NCBI RefSeq assembly: GCF_014836445.1
Contig: NZ_JACSQV010000014.1
Location: 29,486 to 93,485, forward strand
Direction: 5' to 3'
DNA length: 64,000 nt
Source: Cellulomonas avistercoris
Lineage (GTDB): Bacteria > Actinomycetota > Actinomycetes > Actinomycetales > Cellulomonadaceae
A program made the position numbers and the translations under genes. The notes beneath the pieces were generated by a model. It made no database searches. It saw only the letters and a program-made list of their open reading frames with translations, and was not told the DNA's origin. The first letter of the stretch is position 1. Every line of letters starts with the position of its first letter. Shown piece after piece: positions 8,307-19,198 of the stretch.

Positions 8307-9013
8307 GAGGGATCCTCCTGGTAGGGGGCGATGAGGCCCGCGAGGTCGTCGGACAGGGGCAGGGCGTTGTTGTGGGCGAACGACAGGACGTGACGTTCCA
8401 TGAGCGCGCGCGCCCCGCCGGCGTCGGCGTCGATCACGGCGCCGAGGATCGCCTGGTGCTCGGCGACGACGGACGCCTTGAGGTCGGTGTCGGCGACCCG
8501 GTCGGGGCGTGCCGAGCCGAGGGTCGCCATGAGCGGGGTCAGCGCGAGGATGAGGTAGCCGTTGCCGGTGCAGCGGGCGAGCTGCTCGTGGAACGCGATG
8601 TCGTGCTCGAGGAAGCGGGCGTCGTCCTGCGCCTGGGCGGTCAGCAGGTGCAGGTGGCTGAGCCGCGCGATCTCGGGGGCGTTCTGCCGGGCCGCCGCGA
8701 GGTGCGCGATCGCCGGCTCGAGCAGCAGCCGGCTCTCGACGAGGGACGCCTCGGACATCTGGCCGAGCTCGAGCTGCAGCGAGAACGCGCGGGCGAGCTG
8801 GTCGGTGCTGGTGTTGACGCTCCACGCCGACCCGTGGACGGCGGTGACTCCGCCCTCGCCCGCGAGCCCGCGCAGCGCCTCGCGGATCGTCGAGCGGCTC
8901 ACCCCGTACTCCTGCGCGAGTGCCCGCTCGGACGGCAGCCTGCCGCCGTCGTGGGCGCGAGCGTCGGCGAGCCGGGCCGCGAGCTGTGCCCGCACCTGAT
9001 CCGCGATGCTCAT
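8294..9013 (-). CDS. GntR-family (FadR/FCD subfamily) transcriptional regulator
   Basis: A 239-residue regulator. Residues 1-70 form the winged helix-turn-helix (LPSERALAQEYGVSRSTIREAL). Residues 80-235 are the all-helical FCD ligand domain, with the metal-binding pattern D-x3-H in EHDIAFHEQLARCTGN and later His residues (EHQAIL, MERHVLSF). The ATG at 9013 follows GGAGGACGC; the longer open frame reads through the operator and is rejected. It heads the minus-strand catabolic operon. Two copies of an FCD-type operator lie 13-43 bases upstream, so autoregulation and control of the whole operon are likely. Confidence 0.92.
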   Translation of the reverse strand: MSIADQVRAQLAARLADARAHDGGRLPSERALAQEYGVSRSTIREALRGLAGEGGVTAVHGSAWSVNTSTDQLARAFSLQLELGQMSEASLVESRLLLEPAIAHLAAARQNAPEIARLSHLHLLTAQAQDDARFLEHDIAFHEQLARCTGNGYLILALTPLMATLGSARPDRVADTDLKASVVAEHQAILGAVIDADAGGARALMERHVLSFAHNNALPLSDDLAGLIAPYQEDPSCPS

Positions 9014-9025
9014 GCGTCCTCCGAT

Positions 9026-9056
9026 TGGTCCGACCACTGATCGAGTGGTCCGACCA
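9026..9056. promoter_or_regulatory. Tandem FadR-type operators (TGGTC-C-GACCA twice)
   Basis: TGGTCCGACCA occurs at 9026-9036 and again at 9046-9056. Each is an inverted repeat with 5-bp arms and fits the FCD/FadR half-site pattern TNGTNNNACNA. The centres are 20 bp apart, two helical turns, on the same DNA face. They sit just upstream of the GntR start. Confidence 0.8.
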
Positions 9057-9161
9057 AAGCATGCGCGCGGACGGTACGTCAATGGGTCGGCGTGACTTTC
9101 ATCACCCTGCGCGACGCGTGCCGCTCACGCGGCCGCCGCGATGCCGGCAGAGTGCCGGGCG

Positions 9162-9506
9162 TCAGTGCAGCGGGCGGATGTCGAGGCGTGCGATCCGCCC
9201 CTCCTGCGGCACGAACCGCAGCTCGAAGCGGAACGGGCCGCGGACGCCGCCGTGGAAGTTCCCGTCGCCGAGCGCGACCAGCACGGGGACCGCGCCGCCC
9301 GTGTACTCCAGCGGCTCGAGCGTGATCTGCGAGCCCACGACGTCGTCGGCGATCCACGTCGCGATCGCGCCGGGCTCGGTGAGCTCGATGCCGTTGTCGG
9401 TCACGACCGCACCGGGTGCGAAGAGTGCCTCGAGCCCCCGCGCGTCCGAGGCGTTGGTGGCCGCGAGGAACGCGGCGACGGTCGGGTCGGTCACGGTGGT
9501 CGTCAT
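9162..9506 (-). CDS. SnoaL-like / NTF2-fold protein
   Basis: A 114-residue single-domain protein of the SnoaL/NTF2-like alpha+beta barrel type. It starts TVAAFLAATNASDARGLEALFAPGAVVTD and ends in strand-rich sequence (FRFELRFVPQEGRIARLDI). Such proteins bind small hydrophobic ligands or act as isomerases/hydrolases. The ATG at 9506 has GGAGG upstream. It is 29 bases downstream of the DUF2200 gene on the same strand and may be co-transcribed with it. No specific function can be assigned. Confidence 0.75.
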   Translation of the reverse strand: MTTTVTDPTVAAFLAATNASDARGLEALFAPGAVVTDNGIELTEPGAIATWIADDVVGSQITLEPLEYTGGAVPVLVALGDGNFHGGVRGPFRFELRFVPQEGRIARLDIRPLH

Positions 9507-9535
9507 GACAGCCTCCGGCGGGTCGACGGGTGCGC

Positions 9536-9877
9536 TCAGGAGCGCAGGATCTTCGCCATGGGCCGGCCCTTGGCCAGCTCGTCGACGAGCTTGTCCAGGT
9601 AGCGGATCTGCCGCATGAGCGGGTCCTCGACCTCCTGCACGCGCACGCCGCACACCGTGCCGGTGATGAGGGCCGCGCCGGGGTGCAGGTGGGCGTCGGC
9701 GAAGAAGTCGGCGAACGTCGTGCCCGCCTCGACGTGCGCGCGCAGCGCCTGGTCGTCGTAGCCGGTGAGCCAGGTGATGACCTCGTCGACCTCGGCCCGG
9801 GTGCGGCCCTTGCGCTCCGCCTTGGCGACGTACAGCGGGTAGACCGCGCCGAAGGCGGTGGTGAAGATGCGGCTCAT
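9536..9877 (-). CDS. DUF2200 family protein
   Basis: A 113-residue protein whose opening [20 protein letters not shown] and following [21 protein letters not shown] match the conserved N-terminal pattern of DUF2200. It also keeps the later [19 protein letters not shown] and the lysine-rich end. Function is unknown in the family. The ATG at 9877 sets the start; the longer open frame runs antisense through the Cys-rich gene. Confidence 0.85.
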   Translation of the reverse strand: MSRIFTTAFGAVYPLYVAKAERKGRTRAEVDEVITWLTGYDDQALRAHVEAGTTFADFFADAHLHPGAALITGTVCGVRVQEVEDPLMRQIRYLDKLVDELAKGRPMAKILRS

Positions 9878-9900
9878 GGCCCGAGCGTAACGACGGGGTT

Positions 9901-10296
9901 CTAGCGGGCCAGCAGCTCCCGGCACACCGTCTCGCACGCGCGGCACGCTTCGGCGCACACGCGGCAGTGCTCGTGCATCTGCGCGTGGCGCTCGCACTCC
10001 TCGCCGCATGCGGCGCAGGCGCTCACGCACGCCTCGAGCAGCGCCCGGACCACCTCGGGGTCGCCGGCCGTGCGCCGCGAGAGCACGCGCGCGGTCGCGG
10101 TGCAGACGTCGGCGCAGTCCAGGTCCGAGCGGATGCAGGCGCGCAGGTCGGCCACCATCTCCTCCGCGAGGCACGCGTCGGCGCACGCGGTGCACGCCTG
10201 GGCGCACGCGAGCAGCGCGTCGACGGCGCGCGCGAGCTGCTCCGCGTCGCCGCCGGCGGGTGCGGGGTGGGCGTCGAGCGTCTGGGCCGTGGTCAT
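9901..10296 (-). CDS. Cysteine-rich four-helix-bundle metal-binding protein (DUF326/Csp-like)
   Basis: A 131-residue helical protein with about 18 cysteines, largely in CxxC or CxxxC spacing ([39 protein letters not shown]) plus several His residues. This is the pattern of DUF326 and cytosolic copper-storage (Csp3-like) bundles, whose inward-facing Cys load Cu(I). A copper or other soft-metal buffering role is inferred. It is divergent from a ChrA-type transporter, with about 170 bases between the starts. Confidence 0.82.
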   Translation of the reverse strand: MTTAQTLDAHPAPAGGDAEQLARAVDALLACAQACTACADACLAEEMVADLRACIRSDLDCADVCTATARVLSRRTAGDPEVVRALLEACVSACAACGEECERHAQMHEHCRVCAEACRACETVCRELLAR

Positions 10297-10470
10297 GGTG
10301 GTCCTCCCGTGGGCCGTCGTCGGACGCCCCGGCGGCGCCCGCTGGTGCGATCGACGGTAGGGCCGCCGCCCCGTGGTCGCGCTCCGCGGGTGGCGACACG
10401 AGCGCCGGGCGGTCGCTACGGTGAGCGCCGCCGGCCCGACCTCGACCCACCTCGGAGGCACCGACCGCCC

Positions 10471-11868
<1,398 letters not shown>

Positions 11869-11895
11869 GGACTCGCACGCGCGGGCAGGGAACGA

Positions 11896-11930
11896 CGAAG
11901 GGCCCCGCGACGAGGTCGCGGGGCCCTTCG
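11896..11930. terminator. Perfect 16-bp hairpin between convergent genes
   Basis: Arms 11896-11911 and 11915-11930 are fully complementary around a GAG loop. It lies between the ChrA stop (11868) and the RNase J stop (11941), so it can terminate both. Confidence 0.85.
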
Positions 11931-11940
11931 CGGTCGGGCG

Positions 11941-13620
11941 TCAGGACTCGACGGTCACCGCGACGACCACGGGCTGCGGGCCGCCGCGCCGCCGCAGGAC
12001 GCGCTCCGCCGCACGGCGCACGAGGGCGTCGAGGGCGTCGGCGTCGGCGTACGTGCTCGCGGGCGCCTGGGCGAGCGCCGTGCGGATCGCCTTGTCCACG
12101 GACGCCTGCGCGTCCGCGGCGTGCGCGACACCGGTCGAGAGCAGCTCGACCGGCTCGGCGAGGGTGGCGGCGTCGGAGTCGACGACCGCCACGACCGTCA
12201 CGACGCCGCCGTCGCGCAGCTCGCGGCGCTGCGCGAGCAGCTTCTCGTCGGTGCGCCCGACCACGCCGTCCTCGACGAAGACCTCGGCCGCCGGGACCCG
12301 CCCGACGACCTTCGCGCGCCCGTCGACGAGGTCGATGACGTCGCCGTCGCGCACCACCAGGACGTTCTCGGGCGCCATGCCCGTGCGCAGCGCGAGGTCC
12401 GCGTTGGCGCGCAGGTGCTTGGACTCGCCGTGGATCGGCATGACGTTGCGCGGGCGCAGCACGTTGTACAGGTAGACCAGCTCGCCGGCGCTCGCGTGCC
12501 CGGAGACGTGCACCCGGGCGTTGCCCTTGTGCACGACGCGCGCGCCGCGGTCCGTCAGCCGGTTGATGACGTGGTAGATCGCGGTCTCGTTGCCGGGGAT
12601 CAGCGACGACGCGAGGAGCACGGTGTCACCCTCGCCGACCTCGATCTGGTGCTCGCCGCGCGCCATGCGGGACAGCGCCGCGAGCGGCTCGCCCTGGGAG
12701 CCCGTGCACACGTAGGCGACCTTGTGGTCGGGCATGCGCTCGAGCTCCTTGGGGTCCACGACGACGCCGTCGGGGATGGTCAGGTAGCCCAGGTCCTGCG
12801 CGATCTTCATGTTGCGCACCATGGAGCGCCCGACGAACCCGACCTTGCGGCCGTGCGCGACGGCGGCGTCCACCACCTGCTGGATGCGGTGCACGTGGCT
12901 CGCGAAGCTGGAGACGACCACGCGGCGCTTCGTCGACGCGAACACCTCGCCGATCGCCGGCGTCAGGTCGCGCTCGGAGATCGTGAACCCGGGCACCTCG
13001 GCGTTGGTGGAGTCGACGAGGAACATGTCGATGCCCTCGTCGGAGAGCCGGGCCAGGTGGCGGACGTCGGTCAGGCGCCCGTCGAGCGGGAACTGGTCCA
13101 TCTTGAAGTCGCCGGTGTTGACGAGCATGCCGGCCTGCGTGCGGACCGCGACCGCCAGGCCGTCGGGGATCGAGTGGTTGACCGCGACGAACTCGAGGTC
13201 GAAGGCGCCGATCGTGAGGCGGTCGCCGGCCGCGACCTCGACGGTCGCCGGCGTGATCCGGTGCTCGGTGAGCTTGGCGGTGAGGAACGCGAGCGTGAGC
13301 TTCGACCCGATGACGGGGATGTCCCGGCGCTCACGGAGCAGGTAGGGCACCCCGCCGATGTGGTCCTCGTGCCCGTGCGTGAGCACGACCGCGTCGATGT
13401 CCTGCCACCGGTCGGCCAGCGAGGTGAAGTCGGGGAGGATCACGTCGACCCCGGGGTGGTCCTCCTCGGGGAAGAGCACGCCGCAGTCGATGACGAGCAG
13501 GCGTCCGGCGTGCTCGAGGACGGTCATGTTCCGTCCGATCTCGCCCAGGCCGCCCAGCGGCGTGACGCGCAGCCCGCGCGACGGCAGGGCGGGCAGCCGG
13601 TTCTGAGGTGTTCGGTTCAT
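11941..13620 (-). CDS. rnj: Ribonuclease J
   Basis: A 559-residue metallo-beta-lactamase/beta-CASP ribonuclease with 5'-3' exo- and endonuclease activity in mRNA decay and rRNA maturation. The zinc motif HGHEDH is at 82-87, later ligands are in VNHSIPDG and NTGDFKMD, the beta-CASP domain includes SSFASHVHRIQQ, and HVSGHAS gives the final His. The C-terminal RNase J domain is present. Length is typical. It starts 80 bases after the release-factor-3 gene ends. In many actinobacteria the upstream neighbour is dapA; here it is prfC. Confidence 0.95.
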   Translation of the reverse strand: MNRTPQNRLPALPSRGLRVTPLGGLGEIGRNMTVLEHAGRLLVIDCGVLFPEEDHPGVDVILPDFTSLADRWQDIDAVVLTHGHEDHIGGVPYLLRERRDIPVIGSKLTLAFLTAKLTEHRITPATVEVAAGDRLTIGAFDLEFVAVNHSIPDGLAVAVRTQAGMLVNTGDFKMDQFPLDGRLTDVRHLARLSDEGIDMFLVDSTNAEVPGFTISERDLTPAIGEVFASTKRRVVVSSFASHVHRIQQVVDAAVAHGRKVGFVGRSMVRNMKIAQDLGYLTIPDGVVVDPKELERMPDHKVAYVCTGSQGEPLAALSRMARGEHQIEVGEGDTVLLASSLIPGNETAIYHVINRLTDRGARVVHKGNARVHVSGHASAGELVYLYNVLRPRNVMPIHGESKHLRANADLALRTGMAPENVLVVRDGDVIDLVDGRAKVVGRVPAAEVFVEDGVVGRTDEKLLAQRRELRDGGVVTVVAVVDSDAATLAEPVELLSTGVAHAADAQASVDKAIRTALAQAPASTYADADALDALVRRAAERVLRRRGGPQPVVVAVTVES

Positions 13621-13700
13621 GGTTCTCCTCTACACAGCGGTGGCCGACACGGCCACGGGAAGGTCGGGTGCGCAGCGGTGCGCGGAACGGGTGGTGACGG

Positions 13701-15278
13701 TCAGGCGGCGCCGACGAGCAGCTCGGGCAGGGTGAGCGTGGGGCGGTCGCGCCGCAGTGCCTGAAGCACCCAGCGGTCGCGCATGAGCGCGAGCCGGGCG
13801 CCGTCGGCGCGGGTGACGAGCTCGACGCCCCGCGCGCCGGCGAGGGCGGTGACGTCCTCGTCGGTCGCCAGCCGGGCGAGCCCGTACGGCAGGGTCTGGG
13901 TCCGCAGGGGCGCGTTGAACTCGTGCTCCATGCGGAAGGCGACGACCTCGAACTGGAGAGGTCCGACGGCGCCGAGGATGGGCTCGCCGTCACCGCGGTC
14001 GGGGGAGACCAGGAGCTGGACGACCCCCTCGTGCGCGAGCTGGCTGATCCCCTTGCGGAACTGCTTGGCGCGTCCCGGGTCGGCGGGCCGTGCGGCGACG
14101 AAGTGCTCGGGTGGGAACGCGGGCATCGGGGGGAACCGCACCGGCGGCCCCTGCGGGTCGTAGAGGGTGTCGCCGACGGCGAGGGCCGTCGCGTTCACGA
14201 GGCCCACGACGTCGCCGGGGAAGGCGGTCTCGACGATCTCGCGGTCGCGGCCGAACACCGTGGCGGCGTGCTTGGTGGCGAAGGACCGTCCGGTCTGGGC
14301 GTGCACGACCGCCATGCCGCGCTCGAACATCCCGGACACGACGCGGACGAAGGCGACCTGGTCGCGGTGCTGGCGGTCCATGCCGGCCTGCACCTTGAAG
14401 ACGACGGCGCTGAACGGGTCGTCCACGGGCCGCTCGTCGCCGTCCGCGGTGACCCGCGGACCCGGCGCGGGCGCGAACCGCAGGACCGACTCGAGCAGGT
14501 CCCGCACGCCGATGTTCGTCAGCGCCACGCCGAACATCAGGGGCGTCGTGCGTCCGGCGAGGAACGACTCGACGTCCGGTGCGGGCAGCAGACCGGCCTG
14601 GTCGACGGCGTCGACGACCGCGTCGCCGAGCACCTCGACCGCCTCGTCGGGCGCGAGGTGCTGCTCCTGCGCGAGCGTGGCGCCGCCGGGGGCGCGGTGG
14701 TAGGTCGTGACCGCGCCCGTGCGGACGTCGAGCAGCCCCTGCAGGTTGCCCGCCTCGCCGACGGGCCACGTCACGGGGGCGGCGACCAGCCCGATGCGCT
14801 GCTCCAGCTCGTCGCAGAGCTCGAGCGCGTCCTTGCCGGGGCGGTCCCACTTGTTGACGAACGTCAGCACGGGGACGCCGCGGGTCCGGCACACCTCGAA
14901 CAGCTTGAGGGTCTGCGGCTCCAGCCCCTTGGCCGCGTCCAGGAGCATCACCGCGCAGTCCACGGCCGTCAGCACCCGGAACGTGTCCTCGGAGAAGTCG
15001 GCGTGCCCCGGGGTGTCGAGCAGGTTGATGACGGTGTCCTCGAACCGCAGCTGCAGGGCGGCCGACGAGATCGAGATCCCACGCTTCTGCTCGATCTCCT
15101 GCCAGTCGGACACGACGCCGCCGCGTCCGGCCTTGCCGTGCACGGCGCCGGCCCGGGTGATGGCGTGCGCGTGCAGCGCGAGCGCCTCGGTGAGGGTCGA
15201 CTTGCCCGCGTCGGGGTGCGAGATGACGGCGATGCTGCGGCGGGGAGCCGGCACGTCGTCCTCGTGGTCGGTCGTCAA
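13701..15278 (-). CDS. prfC: Peptide chain release factor 3
   Basis: A 525-residue translational GTPase that recycles RF1/RF2 from terminated ribosomes. G1 SHPDAGKST is at 20-28, followed by RGISISSA (switch I), DTPGHADFSEDT (G3) and NKWDR (G4). The C-terminal half has the RF3-specific blocks FRKGISQLAHEGVVQLL and VGPLQFEVVAFRMEHEFN. Translation probably starts at TTG 15278, in a TTGA overlap with the MerR stop; a GTG eight codons in is the other candidate. Pairing with a MerR regulator is unusual and suggests regulated RF3 expression. Confidence 0.93.
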   Translation of the reverse strand: MTTDHEDDVPAPRRSIAVISHPDAGKSTLTEALALHAHAITRAGAVHGKAGRGGVVSDWQEIEQKRGISISSAALQLRFEDTVINLLDTPGHADFSEDTFRVLTAVDCAVMLLDAAKGLEPQTLKLFEVCRTRGVPVLTFVNKWDRPGKDALELCDELEQRIGLVAAPVTWPVGEAGNLQGLLDVRTGAVTTYHRAPGGATLAQEQHLAPDEAVEVLGDAVVDAVDQAGLLPAPDVESFLAGRTTPLMFGVALTNIGVRDLLESVLRFAPAPGPRVTADGDERPVDDPFSAVVFKVQAGMDRQHRDQVAFVRVVSGMFERGMAVVHAQTGRSFATKHAATVFGRDREIVETAFPGDVVGLVNATALAVGDTLYDPQGPPVRFPPMPAFPPEHFVAARPADPGRAKQFRKGISQLAHEGVVQLLVSPDRGDGEPILGAVGPLQFEVVAFRMEHEFNAPLRTQTLPYGLARLATDEDVTALAGARGVELVTRADGARLALMRDRWVLQALRRDRPTLTLPELLVGAA

Positions 15279-15715
15279 CTGCGCGGTTCCGTCCCGTCAT
15301 GGTGGCGTGCGTGCTCGGTGCGCAGCTCTCCTGCGAACGCCTCGGCGTTGGCCAGCTGCTGCCGCAGGCTCGAGCAGCGCTCCTCGACCGCGAGCCGGAA
15401 CATGTCCAGGCGGTCGACCAGAGCGGTGCGCTCGGCGGCGGGTGTCGCGGTGTCGGCGAGGGCGTCGATGGTCTCCAGCAGCTCGCGCATCTCCTCGAGC
15501 GAGAAGTCCAACGGCTTCATGCGGCGGACGAGCTGCAGGCGGGCGATGTCGGTCTCGGCGTACAGCCGGAACCCGCCCTGCGAGCGCGCGGAGGGGACCA
15601 CGAGCCCGACCTCCTCGTAGTACCGGATGGTCCGCAGCGACAGGCGCGTGCGTTCGGCGACCTCACCGATCTGCTTGTGGGCAAGGCCCACGCGCTCGCC
15701 ACCGGTCGTCTCCAC
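15275..15715 (-). CDS. MerR-family transcriptional regulator
   Basis: A 146-residue MerR protein. Its winged helix IGEVAERTRLSLRTIRYYEEVGLVVPSARS is followed by the second wing (GGFRLYAETDIARLQLVRRM) and a coiled-coil dimer helix. There is one Cys, in the helix (EERCSSLRQQ), and no metal-binding Cys cluster at the C terminus, so a metal sensor is unlikely. It overlaps the prfC start by 3 bases, so the two are translated from one message. The ligand is unknown. Confidence 0.9.
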   Translation of the reverse strand: METTGGERVGLAHKQIGEVAERTRLSLRTIRYYEEVGLVVPSARSQGGFRLYAETDIARLQLVRRMKPLDFSLEEMRELLETIDALADTATPAAERTALVDRLDMFRLAVEERCSSLRQQLANAEAFAGELRTEHARHHDGTEPRS

Positions 15716-15776
15716 GGAGGCAAACCTACCGCAACGGGAGAGTACCCCGGGCCGCCGCCCGTCCCGGCGGCGGCTC

Positions 15777-15813
15777 TTGTCGGCTGGGTGAACAGCCGTT
15801 TAGTGTACGGAAC
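15777..15813 (+). promoter_or_regulatory. Promoter for a leaderless TetR-operon transcript
   Basis: TTGTCG (15777-15782), an 18-bp spacer and TAGTGT (15801-15806) form a -35/-10 pair. The predicted start falls on or next to the ATG at 15814, so the mRNA would be leaderless. A 9-bp GC hairpin (15751-15774) sits just upstream. Confidence 0.6.
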
Positions 15814-16491
15814 ATGCGTTCAGGCCCGTCGGCGGGGCAGGCACCGGACCCGGTACCGGATCCGGACCTGACCGCGCGGGCGCGCATCCGGGACGCCGCC
15901 GTCGCGCGGTACGCCCGCGAGGGCTTCGGCGTCGGTCTGCGGGCGATCGCGCAGGACGCGGGCGTCAGCGCGGCGCTGATCCTCCACCACTTCGGCTCCA
16001 AGGACGCCCTGCGCGCCGCGTGCGACGCCCACGTCCTGCGCGTCGTCCGCGAGGCCAAGGAGCAGGCCCTGGTGACGGGCGGTACCCCCGACCTGCTGCT
16101 GCAGCTCGCGTCGATGGACAGCTACGCACCCCTGGTCGGGTACGCGCTGCGCAGCATGCAGGCGGGCGGCGAGCCCGCTCGCGACTTCGTCGAGCACTTC
16201 GTGGCCGACGCCGAGGTGTACATCGCCGAGGCGGTCGCGGCCGGCTCCATGCGGCCGAGCCGCGACGAGCGGGCGCGTGCGCGGTACCTCACCGTGCAGG
16301 GGCTCGGTGCCCTGCTGCTCGACATGACGCTGCACCCGCCGGCCGATCCCACCGACGTGGTCGGCATCCTGCACGCCTACCGCGACCGGATGATGCTGCC
16401 GGCCGTCGAGCTGTTCACCCACGGGCTGATGACGGACGACCGCGTCCTCGACGCCTACCTGCAGCACCTGGCCGACCAGCCGGAGGACTGA
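15814..16491 (+). CDS. TetR/AcrR-family transcriptional regulator
   Basis: A 225-residue regulator. The N-terminal helix-turn-helix ([20 protein letters not shown] followed by [16 protein letters not shown]) is typical TetR. The C-terminal all-helical domain (about 90-225) is the ligand pocket and resembles TetR-type regulators found beside multidrug ABC exporters. It is followed after 4 bases by the ABC ATPase gene and probably represses its own operon. ATG 15814 is preferred over the longer open frame because the promoter lies immediately upstream. Confidence 0.92.
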   Translation: MRSGPSAGQAPDPVPDPDLTARARIRDAAVARYAREGFGVGLRAIAQDAGVSAALILHHFGSKDALRAACDAHVLRVVREAKEQALVTGGTPDLLLQLASMDSYAPLVGYALRSMQAGGEPARDFVEHFVADAEVYIAEAVAAGSMRPSRDERARARYLTVQGLGALLLDMTLHPPADPTDVVGILHAYRDRMMLPAVELFTHGLMTDDRVLDAYLQHLADQPED

Positions 16492-16495
16492 GCGC

Positions 16496-17464
16496 ATGTC
16501 GAGCGAGCACGCCCCGTCGAGCACGAGCACGAGCGGGACCCCCGCCGTCGAGGTGCGGGCCCTGACCAAGTCGTTCGGCGCGGTGCGCGCGCTGGACGGC
16601 CTCGACCTCACCGTCGCGCCGGGGGAGGTCCACGGGTTCCTCGGCCCCAACGGGTCGGGCAAGTCGACGACGATCCGCGTGCTGCTGGGGCTGCTGCGCG
16701 CCGACGCCGGGCGCGTCCGGCTGCTGGGCGGCGACCCGTGGTCCGACGCGGTGACGCTGCACCGGCGTCTCGCGTACGTGCCGGGCGACGTGAACCTGTG
16801 GCCGCAGCTGACGGGCGGCGAGGTGATCGACCTCCTGACGAGCCTGCGCGGCCGGGTCGACCGCGCACGCCGGGCCGAGCTGCTCGAGCGCTTCGACCTC
16901 GACCCCGGCAAGCGGACGCGGACGTACTCCAAGGGCAACCGGCAGAAGGTCGCGCTCGTCGCGGCGCTCGCCGGCGACGTCGAGCTGCTCGTGCTCGACG
17001 AGCCGACGTCGGGCCTCGACCCGCTCATGGAGCTGGTCTTCCAGCAGTGCGTCCGCGAGGCCGTCGCGCGCGGCACGACCGTGCTGCTGTCCAGCCACGT
17101 CCTGGCCGAGGTCGAGAAGCTCTGCGACCGCGTCACGATCATCCGCGCCGGCCGGACCGTGCAGAGCGGCACGCTGCACGAGCTGCGTCACCTGACCCGC
17201 AGCAACGTGCGCGTCACGACCACGCAGCCGCCGGGTGCGATCAGGGGGATCGAGGGCGTCCACGACGTCGCGTCCCACGCCGGGCAGCTGACGTTCACGG
17301 TCGACGACGCCGCGCTGTCGCAGGTCATGACCGTGCTGGCGGCGGCAGGCATCGGCAACCTCGTGGTCACGCCCCCCACCCTCGAGGAGCTGTTCGTCCA
17401 CAGCTACGGCACCGCGGCGGCCGCCCGTCCGGACGCCGCGGACGCCGCCGGTGGTGCGCGATGA
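16496..17464 (+). CDS. ABC exporter ATP-binding protein
   Basis: A 322-residue ABC ATPase with Walker [10 protein letters not shown], Walker [14 protein letters not shown] and switch [13 protein letters not shown]. The signature motif is divergent (YSKGNRQKV instead of LSGGQ), as in a sub-group of actinobacterial drug/antibiotic exporter ATPases. A C-terminal regulatory extension of about 90 residues follows. Operon order is TetR, ATPase, permease; the stop overlaps the permease ATG (ATGA). Probably exports a toxic or lipophilic compound sensed by the TetR protein. Confidence 0.9.
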   Translation: MSSEHAPSSTSTSGTPAVEVRALTKSFGAVRALDGLDLTVAPGEVHGFLGPNGSGKSTTIRVLLGLLRADAGRVRLLGGDPWSDAVTLHRRLAYVPGDVNLWPQLTGGEVIDLLTSLRGRVDRARRAELLERFDLDPGKRTRTYSKGNRQKVALVAALAGDVELLVLDEPTSGLDPLMELVFQQCVREAVARGTTVLLSSHVLAEVEKLCDRVTIIRAGRTVQSGTLHELRHLTRSNVRVTTTQPPGAIRGIEGVHDVASHAGQLTFTVDDAALSQVMTVLAAAGIGNLVVTPPTLEELFVHSYGTAAAARPDAADAAGGAR

Positions 17465-19104
17465 CCACGCTCGCGCCGGCACGCGAGCGGGCGGTGCGCA
17501 CCGCCGGACCCGCCGCGTGGGCGGGGACGGCGGGCCTGGTGCGCCACGGGCTGCGGCGCGACCGCGTCCGGATCACGGTCTGGGCCCTCGCCGTCGGCGG
17601 GCTGATCGCCTACGTCGGCGCCGCCATCCCCGCCGCGTACCCGGACCAGGCCGCGCTGCAGACCCGCGCCGCGATCATGACGGACCCGTCGGGGGCGTTC
17701 ATGACGGGCCCGGGGTACGGGCTGGACGACTACACCCTCGGCGTCATGGTCGCGAACGAGATGCTGGGCATGGTCGCGGTCGCCGTGGCCGTGATGTCGA
17801 TCCTCGCCGTGGTCCGTCACACCCGCGCGGAGGAGGAGGCGGGCCGCGCCGACCTCGTCCGTGCGGGTGCCGTCGGGCGCTCCGCGCCCCTCGCGGCGGC
17901 GCTCGCGGTGCTGGTCGTCGCGAACGCGGCCGTCGGGCTGGTCCTGCTCGGTGCGCTGCTCGTCGTCGGGCTCGTCCCGGCCGACTCGCTGGCCCTGGTC
18001 GCGGGTGCCGCGACGGTCGGCCTCGTCTTCGGTGCGCTCGCCGCCGTGACCGCGCAGCTGAGCGCGCACGCCCGGACGGCCTCGGGCGCGGCCGGTGCGC
18101 TGCTCGGGCTCGCCTACGTGCTGCGGGGCCTGGGTGACGCCGCCGAGCGCGGCGGCAGCGTGCTGTCGTGGACGTCGCCGATCGGGTGGGCGCAGCAGAC
18201 CCGCGCGTTCGTCGACCTGCGCTGGTGGCCGCTGCTGCCGGGTGTGGGCCTGTGCGCGCTGCTCGTCGCCGCGGCGTTCGCGCTCGCGGCGCGCCGGGAC
18301 GTGGGGGCGGGGCTGGTCCCGACGCGTCGCGGCCGCGTCGACGCCCGCCGCGCGCTCCTGAGCCCCACGGGGCTGACGTGGCGCACCGAGCGCGCGACGG
18401 TCGCCTGGTGGGCCGTGGGGCTGGGGGTGTTCGCGGTGCTCACGGGCTCCCTGGCGCAGGGCGTGGTCGAGAGCCTCGAGGCCCAGCCTGCGCTCGCCGA
18501 CGTGCTCGGCGGCGGCGCGGCGGGCGACGTGCTGTCCTCGACCCTCGCGGCCTTCCTCGCGTTCTTCGCGATGGCGGTCGCCGTCTTCGCGGTGGTCGCC
18601 ACCCAGCGGCTGACCCGTGAGGAGGACGCCGGCCGCACCGGCGTCGTGCTGGCGGCGGCGGTGAGCCGGCCGGCATGGCTGGGGGCGTCGTTCACCGTGA
18701 CCGTCGTCGGGTGCGCCGTGCTGCTCCTGGCCGCGGGCCTGGGTCTGGGCCTCGGTGCGGCCGCGTCGGTCGGGGACGCGGGCCTGACGCCCTCCTTGAC
18801 GCTCGCGAGCCTGGCCTACCTGCCCCTCGTGCTCTGCTTCGGCGCCGCGGCCGCGCTCGCGCACGGGCTGCGCACCGGCGCGTGGTGGGTCTGGACCCTG
18901 CTGGTGGCCTCGATCCTGGTGGGGCTGTACGGGCCGCTGCTGGGTCTGCCGGACGCGGTGCAGGACGCCGCCCCGTTCGCGCTGGTCCCGCGCGTGCCGG
19001 CCGAGGCCCTCACGGCGCGCGCCGTCGTCGTGCCGACGGTCGTGGCCGTCGTCCTCGTGGCCGCGGCCGGTGTCGCGCTGCGGCGCCGGGACCTCACCGC
19101 CTGA
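17461..19104 (+). CDS. ABC exporter permease (two-repeat, about 12 membrane segments)
   Basis: A 547-residue integral membrane protein with two similar halves. Each begins with an amphipathic stretch ([39 protein letters not shown]) and contains [19 protein letters not shown] or its counterpart [19 protein letters not shown]. This internal repeat marks the tandem-permease type that works with a single ATPase gene as a homodimer. Start overlaps the ATPase stop. Substrate unknown. Confidence 0.88.
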   Translation: MTTLAPARERAVRTAGPAAWAGTAGLVRHGLRRDRVRITVWALAVGGLIAYVGAAIPAAYPDQAALQTRAAIMTDPSGAFMTGPGYGLDDYTLGVMVANEMLGMVAVAVAVMSILAVVRHTRAEEEAGRADLVRAGAVGRSAPLAAALAVLVVANAAVGLVLLGALLVVGLVPADSLALVAGAATVGLVFGALAAVTAQLSAHARTASGAAGALLGLAYVLRGLGDAAERGGSVLSWTSPIGWAQQTRAFVDLRWWPLLPGVGLCALLVAAAFALAARRDVGAGLVPTRRGRVDARRALLSPTGLTWRTERATVAWWAVGLGVFAVLTGSLAQGVVESLEAQPALADVLGGGAAGDVLSSTLAAFLAFFAMAVAVFAVVATQRLTREEDAGRTGVVLAAAVSRPAWLGASFTVTVVGCAVLLLAAGLGLGLGAAASVGDAGLTPSLTLASLAYLPLVLCFGAAAALAHGLRTGAWWVWTLLVASILVGLYGPLLGLPDAVQDAAPFALVPRVPAEALTARAVVVPTVVAVVLVAAAGVALRRRDLTA

Positions 19105-19198
19105 GCGGCGTCGCGCGCGCTGTCGCGCCGCGCGGGCCCTACCCTGTCCCTGCGCGGTCCGGACCGGCCCGGCGCTCCGGCACGGACGAAGGTGGCAC

